DNA from: Tubulanus polymorphus
Lineage: Eukaryota; Nemertea; Palaeonemertea; Tubulaniformes; Tubulanidae
NCBI RefSeq assembly: GCF_964204645.1
Contig: NC_134031.1
Span: 4,757,001 to 4,821,000 of the forward strand
Direction of reading: 5' to 3'
Length of the DNA stretch: 64,000 bases
Notes under the pieces: generated by a model
What the model saw: only the letters and a program-made list of their open reading frames with translations
The model's database searches: none
Told to the model about the DNA's origin: nothing
Part shown: positions 48,795 through 60,700 of the stretch, in pieces
How positions within the stretch are numbered: the stretch's first letter is position 1
How the letters are laid out: every line of letters begins with the position of its first letter
Made by a program: the position numbers and the translations under genes

Positions 48795-51700
48795 ATGAAG
48801 TTTGCGGAACACTTGGGAGCCCATATAACGCCGGAATGGCGCAAACAGTACATCAACTACGAGGTAATTTCTGTTCGTTTCTCGCTTTTCATTTCGCCAA
48901 TTCTTTCAAAATCGTGCTAAGTATCGAAATGGAGCTACGCAATCCACGCGTTTTGTGTCTCCAAGGCTAGGCTTCTGCTCATAAGCGATCAGGAACCGTA
49001 AATTGACATTCGAACAAATCTTAACTCACCTCGCTCAGGTGATATGTAATAACCTGTCTCCGGTCCCGATCCCACCCGCTGTCACTGAATTTAATGAAGT
49101 TAGTGAAGAAAAAGGGTAGGGTTAGGCCCTAACAGAAATTCAAAAGGATATTGATTTGAGATCTTTCTTACCATCGAAGCGGTATCGATAGTCAGTCACT
49201 ACATATTCAGCGACACCTTATTTAAGGGCATGAATTTTTTATTGAACCTCCAAAATCTGCAAAACATTCATCAGTAATTATATGATGCATAGTACACGGA
49301 ATACTACATGGGAGTTCTATCAAATGATATTCAGTATATTACAAAATGATAAGTTCAGTGGTTGAAAGTCAAGAGAAAATACAAACAAATACATTTTTGT
49401 CGATCGCAATATTGACTTATTCAAGTACTGTCTGTATACTGGACGATCTAACAGGTAAACCCGAGATCTTATGGGTTACCCTTTCCTTTGTCTCCATATG
49501 GACAGCTAGATAATAATTCGTGTAGCCCTTTGTCTCTTTGGTGACCTCAGACAGTTGAAGAACTTCATGTTATAAAGTCTTTTTATCCTATTTTCGTGTT
49601 TCTTAACATTCGTTATCTAGGCATATCATTGATTCTATTACCCCAATATGCTAGCGGTCAAAATGTCACAGTAGGTCTAGTTGAAATGAATGGCATTGTG
49701 GATAAAGTCTTAACTTTATTTCTGTTATAGACTGGATTTCTACCTAATAAATAGGACAGATAAAAGACAAATTTGAAATGTTCCCATTCCTTGAATTAGA
49801 ATTATCCAAAGTCTTTCTTTTTCGCTTTCCTTTTCGCGATAAAACTTGATGTTTGATGTCTGTATGATGAGCTTTTGACGAGCTCAACTTGTCATGAAGT
49901 ATTGTATAGCCCTCACGATAGGTAAAACACAATATCCGTGTTGACGCGATGAGGAGAGAATCCCACAATGATAATAAAAAGTCCGAAAATGAAACTTCGA
50001 GATAGTAGTTTATTCAACGTTTCGACTATATCCTAATAGTCATCTTCAGGAATAATGAGATACTACAGAAATTATGAGATATATATACAATCCAGGGACA
50101 AAGAGACTAATTCAAGTAATCAGAGATGATACAAACTAAAGGAAAATTAACGTAGAAACAGTTACACGCTAAAATAGATTAAAGGGAAGCAAACTAAGGG
50201 GTGATTATAAACAACAATAGTGAGTATAAATATAAATGAAACTTAAAGTCAGTAGTAAAAAGAAAGACAAACTAAGGGGCACTAAATTAAAACAAAGGTG
50301 AATACAAGTTAAGTCAGAGACGAAATTGATGAGAGAACAAATTACAAATAATCAAAGGGGAATATATATCTCATAATTTCTGTAGTATCTCATTATTCCT
50401 GAAGATGACTATTAGGATATAGTCGAAACGTTGAATAAACTACTATCTCGAAGTTTCATTTTCGGACTTTTTATTATCATTGTGGGATTCTCTCCTCATT
50501 GTATAGCCCTATTCATCGAACATCGTTTATGGCTCATGTACCAGAAAACTCAGTTTTGATTTTTGTTTTTGGTTGGAATTTAGAAATAATATTTCGAGCC
50601 ATTTTTATCGAGAAAAAATCATGATGAATAAGACCCAATCAAAAATAAATGGTTTTGTTTAATTTAAATTGAAATTTTTGACCTGGGGACACCGCAATGC
50701 AACCATTCTATCAGAGAAAGAGTTTTAAATGCCTGACCCATGAGCTGTTGTAGGCCCTGAGACACGTTCTCATGTCTTTTATAGAAAATGAAAGAAATGC
50801 TGTACAAAGCACAAGAGGAACAGCCATCGCCGGAAGGTATCTTGAACAAATGTCTCAAGCCGCTGACTTCATATTGAATTTACAGAATGATAAATGATTA
50901 AATATTTAACATTGTTTGTACCCGTTGTCGGTCAATGGTGTTTTCTCATCATTTCAGAATCACATCCCAGCGCGATCGAACGTTATCTAGTTCGATTTCA
51001 TGACTATTTCCTTCACTTTTGTCAAAAAGAACTGGCAAAGATAAATACGTTCTTCTCAGGTAAATGATTGACAGATCATTAAAACACTTCTGATGATATA
51101 GTCAAATTTGAGAGGGTTTTTTGAAGATTCACAATACCCATTATCCGAAATTATGGAAAATATTAATCTGAATTCTTGTTTAGATGTATAGATACATGTA
51201 GGCCTATGTTCGTCAATTGTTTAAAATCAATTTCTCATTGTTTTCTCAGAAAAACTCGCCGAAGCGATTCGAAAATATTCGACGCTGAAAGCCGAATTGA
51301 TGTTACACCAAGAAGCGCAGAAACGCAATAAACAACATCACCACGGCAACAAGAACAAACAGGATCCGTCGTCACAGTTGCGGCACCGCAGCAGCGTGTT
51401 CGCGGTGCTCGAAGAAAAAGAGCAAGTCGTTCAAACTCGTAAAATGCACGATTTGAAATTGGCGTTCAGCGAGTTTTATCTCAGTTTGATCTTATTGCAA
51501 AATTACCAAACTCTCAATTTCACCGGCTTTCGAAAGATTCTCAAAAAACATGACAAGGTAATAATGGTATAAGTCTATGTACAGAGTCCCCAAAACTCAG
51601 TGATTTCTTAAAAACTCCTTTTAAACAGGAATTGCTTTTAAAAGTGCTTGAAACTCCTTTGTTTTGAACAAAATGCCCTCTCAATTTCTGAGAAATGGGC

Positions 51701-54700
51701 AATTAGAAATGTTTGTAGTTGTACAGTGAACTATGCCTTAATCGATACAGTTGGGACCAAGTTTTGTTTTTACCCTATCAAGTGGTTACCGAAATAGAAA
51801 CTGAGTGGTGAAAAGTTAGTGTAAAGGATGAACATTTGCTTACTTAATGGTTTACCGAGTTAAACAGTACTGATTTAGGAGGAGTCTACAGTAATTGGGA
51901 TATGAAAGTGATGTAGACGCTTCCTTGAAATTTTCTCCATCAGAACACCTTGAGAACTCATTGTATCTAGGAATGACTGATCTGTAGGGACAGTGCACAA
52001 TTCCTCTTTGAGTTTTACGTAATGCGCAGAATATGCGGAGGATTTTTTATATTCGCTTTATTACAGCTGTACGTTACTGATCTTGGTTCGCAGTGGAGAA
52101 TGGAACACGTGGAACCAGCACCATTCTACACCAGTAAAGACGTTGATCAACTCATATCCAAAGTTGAGGTTCGTGTCAATTTCTTTGTGGATTATTTGAG
52201 TTGCCCTAAATACATAATTTGTAGTGGCTGAAACATGGATGAGTCGTCCATAATCGAATCAGTTTATAAGTTGGAAGATTTTATGATTTTTGCTTAGGGA
52301 TTTGAATAGATACTAGCCATCCAATGTTTAAATGCTCTTTAGGCCTTAAAATACCCTTTTTCGTGTAAAAAGACCGTCAACTTTACGCTTGAGGTATAAG
52401 TGATATTCTGACTATTTAATAGTTTTTATTCCGAGCTAAGACAAATAATCCAGTCTGATTTGATAAGTTGGAAGGATTTTATGAGCTGTGTTACTTTGTA
52501 AAGGGGATTTCAATGAACCACCCTATCTTGAAAACTATTTCAAATTTTTTCATGGGGAATAAGCGGTATTCCGATTGTTTGTTTTAATTAAAAGAGCAAT
52601 TATCCAGTCTTTGACGAATATGTGGTAATCGCGTGCATTCTTTACTGCAAATATAAAACATCAGACGCTTCCTCCGTCTATCTTCAGGCTTTGTTTACGA
52701 ATGAATTGGAGGGAGGAAATCGTCAGAAAGCGATGAAAAGATTGCGCGTACCGCCGCTTACCGAACAGGTACGTAAACTACTAAATTTTTATCATCGACA
52801 CTGCCCTCTGGTGGTTCGTATATAAGACTGACCTTGAAAAAAGTTTGTTATCTTGAAAAAACTGATACAATTTGAAAAAAAAGTATTGTTCTGAATCGTG
52901 ATATGCACATGACTGATTTATGATTATGTACTTAAAGAAAGACTACTTTTGAATTAACAATTTATGGAGTGATTTTTCTGATAACGTATTCTTTTCTTAT
53001 CTCAATCAAACGCTCTAATAAATGGCATTACTTGATAAACGTGAACGGTGATATTGAATTTTTTTACGCTGCGATGATTACGGTGAAAAAGTTAAAAGCT
53101 TCGCCATTGAAACGTTGTAAGAATGTGGAAATGCTTTCAAAAAGCTCGGAAATCAATAATGGTTTTAGATTATAATGGTGTGCAGCCATGGGTTTTAGTT
53201 TGAATATGAAAATTATGTAACTGCGTTTGAGCAAATCCGCAGAGCTTTAACAATGTCCACCACAAGGCCACTAGTCTACACTGCAATGTATTACCGTACG
53301 TACTGACATTTTCAGTGCACTACTTGACAGACTGACTTGTTTATCCAGAAAACATTTGAATCGCTACATTAAGGATGAAATATACATCAAAAGGACTAGA
53401 TTTAAAGGAGTTTGTTTAAAAGAGAATATATACCCTGGATGCACCGACAATGAGCAGTTTGTTATAGGTCATGTTTAGTATTACACACATGTATCTGTGT
53501 AACCACACTGCTGTAGCAATGCTTGATGCGTTAATGGGATTTCGATTGTTACTCGAATTTGGGAATGCCGCGATTTAAGAATGTAATGCAGAAGGAATGG
53601 GAGAATAGAAATGGGACTTCTCATTCGCTAATATCTCTTATCAGTTATCAATAAGGACATTGCGACATAAATAATGTGACCGTTCTGTCAGTCGATCACT
53701 TATAAAGAAAGTGTGTTATGAATCTCTGGTTCAAAGTTCGCTTCAGCTTATCTGTGTATTGATAATGTAGTAACCGGGCGAGCTGGACTGGTAAAATTGA
53801 AGTGTTCTTTATACCAGTAGTGATATTATTATATTCGGGCCGTGTATCGACTTTTTCGGATTTCGACTTCTGCGTTCGCTAACGCATACATGGCAATTCG
53901 TTCTATTCTACGTATGATATTTTCGCTGGTAAAAACCGCTCGTCGTCCGCGCGAGAACAACCCACGATGAATAATCGACCGCCGTGTTTCACGATCCAAA
54001 CGCCGGTTCGAGACGATGAGGAAGGAGAATCGTCGCAACAGCTGCCGTTTATTCCGAGGCCGCGGCGTACGACTTTAGCCGCCGAGCTGATCGAGAACTT
54101 CACGTCGCCGTTCGGTTCGCCGGCGCCGGTCTGGTTGACGATGTCGGACAGTTTCGCCGACAACGAGGACAGCGAATCGGACGATCTCAGCGACCGCATC
54201 GGCGCGATCGGATTTACACACGACAGCGGCAACGAGTCGGAGACGTCGCAACAGGAACGGTCATCGAGCGATACGCCGATCAGCGACGACGACGACGAGA
54301 ACTCGCCGTTAGTCGGGTCGTATTACGAGAAAAACACGGTTCGTTTCGAACCGTATATCAGTCGTTATGTGCTCGCCCATGAAAAACCGGTGGAAGTAAG
54401 TGCATTTCATCACGAGCGGAGAGAGAAATGGGAAATACAGCTGAAAAACGGTTACGAGCTAAACAAATTAAGGCAAACCGAAACTAGGGGGTATTATCGA
54501 AATAATTAGTGTAGTAATTACATCTAAGTAATTGTGTGGGATTCTCTATAAAGCTATCGTCACAACGCGGACATCAATGGTTTCAATGGTTACACGTACT
54601 CGGTGTTACTGCAGTAGGCAGTTCAGTAGGTTACAGCACCATTAACTAATCATTTTCATCTACTAATTTCCCCTATGCGACAATCGCAACTCTTCATAGT

Positions 54701-57700
54701 GGATGTAGCTCGATATTTTTCTGTTCATAGAAGTAGGTCATTTGACACCAAACAATGAAGATTTTTTCAGTATAGCCACATGTTTTAGATCTTGTTATCA
54801 AAAAGGAATTATGATCCATCCCAAAAGGGGTGGATCCAGAATTTTCAAAGGGGGATGCTCAGCTGGTCATCCCAAAAGAAAGTTTTGAAACATCAGTCTT
54901 ACCGGTAATTCTCATGCATTCTGCGCATTTCACTCAAAAACTGTGAATAGATAGTGCATTTTCCAAAGAGGGATGTGCTGTAGCACCTCAAGCACCCCGG
55001 CTGGATTCGCGCCTGATGAAAGGTGTAAAAAATATCTTTCCCCTATTTTCAGCCCTCTCCCTGATGATGAAGTATTTTACAATTTAATCTTGGTTCCTAG
55101 GCTCTTAAAAGATTTCTATGCTTTTCTTTGCAGTTAATGAATTTTGTTTTTGTGTATGGAAAAAGATAATTTGAAAACCCTGACTCCATCGAAATGTTGT
55201 GTTAGAAAAAGATCAATAACCTTATTAACATTTCTTTCTCTACCCTCACAGCAAAATCCATGGACTACGTTTCGAGTGGGCTTTTATATTGGTGTCTTTG
55301 TTGTACTTATTTCTATATTATGTATATCTGGTAAGTAGATATTCTAGTTGCAAATTTAGTCCCGATTTTCAGTATTTGTTACTTTTTTTATAACAACAAA
55401 TACTGATTTGTTTGATGCGTACAGAAATATGAAAGATAATTCTGAGGGTCTTACTGTTGATTACTGATTTGAACAATTGAACAATTTCTTTCATATTTCA
55501 ATGAACTTTTACTGAAAAATTCTTACTGATGGCACTTTTCAGAGGTTGGCTGCCAATGGCAGCCCTAGAATATCATTGTAGCCTATTTCCTAATTAAGAA
55601 AACCAGTTAAAAATATACAAAGCACACATTAGCTTCAACTTCGATAGACCTTTTATTTCATCATTGCGAAAAAATGATCAGAATATTGATGAATTATTTT
55701 TCAGCTCCATTATTGAAGATCGATGTCCCGTGGGTTCCAGCGTTGATCATGTACCGCGGTACGTTTCTAATCGTATTTTTCTTGGCACTGATCAGCGGAA
55801 ATACGTACGGCTGGAGAACATCGGGTGTCAACCACGTTCTGATATTCGAAATCGATCCTAGGAATCATTTGTCGCATCAGGAACTGTTAGAGGTACGGGA
55901 AATTTCATCATATACGCAGTCGTGCTGAATGAAGGCATTTTAAATACGTTTTATGAATCCATGATTTAGTAATTTAAGAAACCACTTAATTTTGAATGCA
56001 AACTTTCTACAGGGTGTCTCAGAAAATGTGATACACCTACTTCAGCTTGTAATAAAGTTCGCCAATCTTAAGAGAATCAATTAAAGCTCAGTCATGCATG
56101 AAGGAGTTGTTACCCTAATTACGCGGCATGGAGATCCTTAGCAAGATTTTAAGAGATCCTCCTGATTTAAGATATCCTACTGATTATCTGGAATACGAAC
56201 AAAAGAAGGTTTCATTAAATCACATTTTCTGAAACACCCTGTAGTGAGAGTGATTTATTCAACTACAATGTACCACTAATAGAGTGGATGCTACACTGGT
56301 TAGCATCCAAAATGTTGTGTTTTTTCAAGAAGAATGTTTCAGCTGTGATTATTATCTAATTTCAGATGGCAGGATTTTTCGGTGTGATATGGGGATTGAG
56401 TGTTATCGGTTATTTGTTTAGCAGTCTGATTCATATTCCAGTATTCGCGAATCCGCTTGCCTTGGTCGCTTTTTATGTGATTTACCTGCTGAATCCGATT
56501 AAAATTCTACATTATAAAGCACGTTTCTGGTTGCTCAGGGTACTCGTAAGTATCAACAATGGCGTGGTCACCCTTTCAGTTCTGACTCATTAATACCCTT
56601 AAGTACTGTACATAATTTGAAAATTTCGCTATATTGCGTCTACACTGCAGTGCGGTGTATCATTAGTTACTTATATTTCATAATGTTCGATAAGGTGCTG
56701 CCATCTTTCAAAAGAGATATAAACTAATTACATCAATACACTATGATGCGGTGTACTGCAAAGTCTATCACTGGTTTGTACACCGCGGTGCGGTGTAGCA
56801 ATGTAGCGACCTGAATAACAAAAGGACTCTGATTGATGTATGCATGTGTATGTATTTTTTTTCTTTTGTAGTTTCGAATCTTTACCGCTCCTTTCCATTA
56901 TGTGAGCTTTCCCGATTTCTGGCTGGCTGATCAGTTGAACAGTTTGGCCGTCATCATGCAGGATTTCGAGTTTTTCATCTGTTACTATGCATTTGAAGTT
57001 GACTGGCTAGGTGCTGATCGTAAGTACTTCTGAAACGAATACGCACAAGATAGTTAGTAGTCTAGTATCTAGCCGTCATTCCCAAACAACCATTGAAGGG
57101 GAACCCACATACATCGTCTGGTATTCACACTAGATAAGGAGCTGCAACCTCCAAGAAATTAATGGGTTTAGACTGATGCTAGGACCAGTTTAAGAATTGA
57201 GCTTGAAAACACTTGAAGTACTATAACATAACTAACATAAACGAGTTAGACATTAAGTTTCCCAATTTGGCCCTGGTAACTAAACCTTATAATGTCTACG
57301 CTATTTCTTTTAATCTAGGTCCTGAAGTGTGCAATAAGGTTACTTATGGAATCCGCCCTCTTGTTGCGCTGCTTCCCGCTTGGTTTCGGTTTGCTCAATG
57401 TCTACGACGTTATCGTGATACGAAACAAGCGTTTCCACATTTAGTCAACGCCGGCAAATATTCGACTACATTCTTTGTTGTGGTGTTTTCATCCTTAAAC
57501 AAGTATTATATCGGTAAGTATGAAGATCTCTTTTGTAGACGGCGATCCAGATAAGACCGGGCTTAATTCTAATTCCGCAAAACAGGTTTAGTCTTATACT
57601 ATTGATTACGAAAATCAATAGTATAAGACTAAACCTGTTTTGCGGAATTAGAATTAAAGACACACTCTCAGAGATGAGCATAGCTAAACTTCATTTCATC

Positions 57701-60700
57701 CTATTATCTCCATCCTCCACCAGCTGGGATCCGAAACTGATGGCGTTGCTAGACTCACCCCCGGCACAAAACCCTGCCACACTAGTCCTTACAGCAAATC
57801 TCCACATATATCTGCACAACCAGTCTAGTGTGGCAGAGTTTCGTACTGTGGCGAGTCTTGATGCCATCAGGTTCAAATCTCTGGGGGAGGATGATTATCT
57901 CAGAATTTAGAAAGGTCTTGAATTATCACCATAAGCATTTGAGTTAATGGAATGATAATGAAATGAACAACAAGCGAATTTCAAAATACTACTAGATCAT
58001 TTAGAAGTATAGAAAGTTGACGCGAAAGAGTCAAATTGTAGAAAAAAATTGTAAATCATAACTTCTTCTAGATCATCACGGAGACCATTGGAAACAGATC
58101 AATGCATTCTTCTATTTGTGGATCGCTTCGTGCATCGTTAGTTCCTGTTACACGTACACGTGGGATATAAAAATGGATTGGGGATTGTTCGATAAAAACG
58201 CCGGTGAAAATCGCTTTCTACGCGAGGAAATCGTCTACGCGTATAAGGTATGAACATGAGGAAGAAAACCTTACATAACTGATGAAATCACTGATTACTA
58301 ATTACCTACTGATTTGCTGTTGCCGATGGGTTTATTGTTCATCAATCGAATAATTTGGAATCTCTGATAAACTTTTCTGGATATTTTCTAGATAATTGAT
58401 ATGATCCAGTTACCTTACATGATTGATCGTATATACCGTATATATCTTATTGTCTATAGCTATTGGTCTTATTGTCTAAGTCTAGTTTTCAGGTCTGTGT
58501 ATTGATGAAGCTTCCAATCCCCCAATGAATTTATATATCGAGATGTTTCTCTCTGTTTTCCAGGGTTATTATTATTTCGGAATTATTGAAGATTTTATAC
58601 TGAGATTTGCGTGGAGTATTACGGTATCTGTTGGTGAAGGTGGTCTCATACACGGTGAAATACTCAAAACGGTTCTAGCTGTGTTTGAAGTCGTCAGGTT
58701 AGAACAACACCGTAATTACAATAGATAGTTTTAAATGCATCCTCGCTTGCCAGGGTTTGATTGACTCCCGCCGAAGCTCATACGAACAAAAACCATGACC
58801 CGATTCATTCTTCTATTACACCGCTCAAGATTTCTTGGGTGGACAGGTTGCTGCTCAGCGGCCACCAGTCCATATATCTAGCCAATCAGATGTGTTGTTT
58901 TGATAGAGCAAATCTGCTGGTGATAACAATGCATCTGACTTCATACATGGACTGGTGGCCACTGAGCAGTAAGCTGTCCGCCCAAGAAATCTTGGGTGGT
59001 GTAATAGACCAACGAAGGGTCTGCGGCTAGGGTTTGTTTTGGCTTAGGTGGGAGGCAATCAAACCCCCCTGTTTTGAATGCTAAGATACCACGATATTAT
59101 CAGTAGTTCTCATTGATTTTACAGACGTTTTATCTGGAACTTTTTCCGATTAGAGAATGAACATTTGAACAACTGCGGTCAGTTCCGCGCCGTACGGGAT
59201 ATATCTATAACACCGATACACGCGAATGATCAGGCATTACTGGAGAATATGATGGACAACGACGACGGCGTACAAAACCGAATGAAACATAAAAAGAAGA
59301 AAACTAGGTACTTATTAGATTTTATTCGCTAATCAAAGGCAATACTAGACAATTATAGACAAAATCACGAGCCGTAAATTCATCCTTAATTCACCCACTC
59401 GCATCCAAACAACCTTGAAAATTGATTTTGTATTCAGGGCGCAGTTAACAGATTTACGCAAGTTAATTAAAGGAGAATTGATTTTCAGGCAAAGATCACG
59501 GACGTACAAACCAGTTGAAGTCGAGCCGCATAGGTGGCCCTCTAACAGGTTGGATTGTCATTAGAATGTCTGATATAACTTTCACTTCCGTCTGCATGAT
59601 CCTCGATGTCCCTATCTCTGAACTTCAGGGTTACATCTGATTTCACATTTCTTTTCATCAAGTTTCTTCCAAATCTTCTCTTTACCTGGACTACAGCTAT
59701 ACATTTCGAGAATGCTTTTCATCACGTTCATGGGTTGTGGTAGTTGTGAGCTGTTGGTGCAATGATCACTACAAATGTTTGGCTGAAATAAAATGATACC
59801 TTGTTTCTCCAAATCGGCCAGGTCATTTTGTTAACTGCGATAGAATTTGTAATTAGTGCATTTCTATTACTGCTAGGTCTGTTATGGTTAGCTAGATCAT
59901 GATCTTAAAAAATATGTACAGGGTCGACAGGCAGTTGGCCGTGTCGACTTTTAAGCTCTGCAGTAATGCGAAGCAAGGTATCAATTATTATAGCCTTATA
60001 CATACTGCTTATTTTCGCTAATATTGAATTCAGATTCAGATTTGTTACGGGTTTTATTAGATGCTGGTGTGCTGAAAGTGGAAATAACATATTGTAATCG
60101 TATTTTAATCATTTGTAGAAATAGGAAATGATGTGTAAGTTACAGCGATGTTGAAATGAGTGCGTTTAAACAATGGTGCAGGAATGATTCCACATGAATT
60201 TCACTAACGTTTTGTTTTTGTTTCTGTGACCTAAAACAACACTATCAGTTTTAAAACAACAATAGATATGTAATATGTTTAGTTGATATATTGTTGTAAC
60301 TGGTGACTGGTTTGTATTTCTCTATATATAGACTCGCTAAAGTTCAGGAGTTACGCAGAGTGTATGGTAAAATCGGAGGGTAAGTTTCACTTACGTCGTG
60401 AAGCATATTCATTGATTGCTTGATAATTGTTCATCGTGTCATCGGTTTGATTATCCCTTCCAATGATAACTGTGAATTCTTCCCACGTACACATATCGCT
60501 CTATATATTTCAACGCGTTGCAAAAATCGAGCATAGCCGATGCAGATAAGGCCATCTTTAGTTACTGTTTTCTTCACTTGTCTACACACTGGGTATGGGT
60601 CCATATTATCGAATATTGAGCATATCTGACTCAGATAAGGCCATCTCCTTTCATAGCTTTCAGAAGAATTAAAAACCACTGTTGATACTCACAGCATTAG

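Larger units (their letters stand above)
49914..50497. mobile_element. Penelope-like non-autonomous insertion with hammerhead-bearing inverted arms
   Basis: About 584 bp in XPR1 intron 1, flanked by the 13-bp direct repeat ATTGTATAGCCCT (49901-49913 and 50498-50510), a target-site duplication. Inside are arms of 138 bp, perfectly inverted (49949-50086 and 50362-50499; the outermost two bases overlap the right target repeat). The spacer is AT-rich and non-coding. Each arm contains a hammerhead ribozyme core. Such motifs in terminal repeats, with variable-length target duplications, are known for Penelope-like elements. Confidence 0.8.

Noticed and set aside
53829-54232. Minus-strand ORFs over the CpG-rich exon in XPR1 intron 6
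   Set aside because: The plus frame has the start and a consensus donor in phase with XPR1; the minus frames have no splice support.
57602-57910. 102-codon ORF in XPR1 intron 11
   Set aside because: It begins inside the perfect hairpin and runs through both arms of a foldback; repeat structure explains it.
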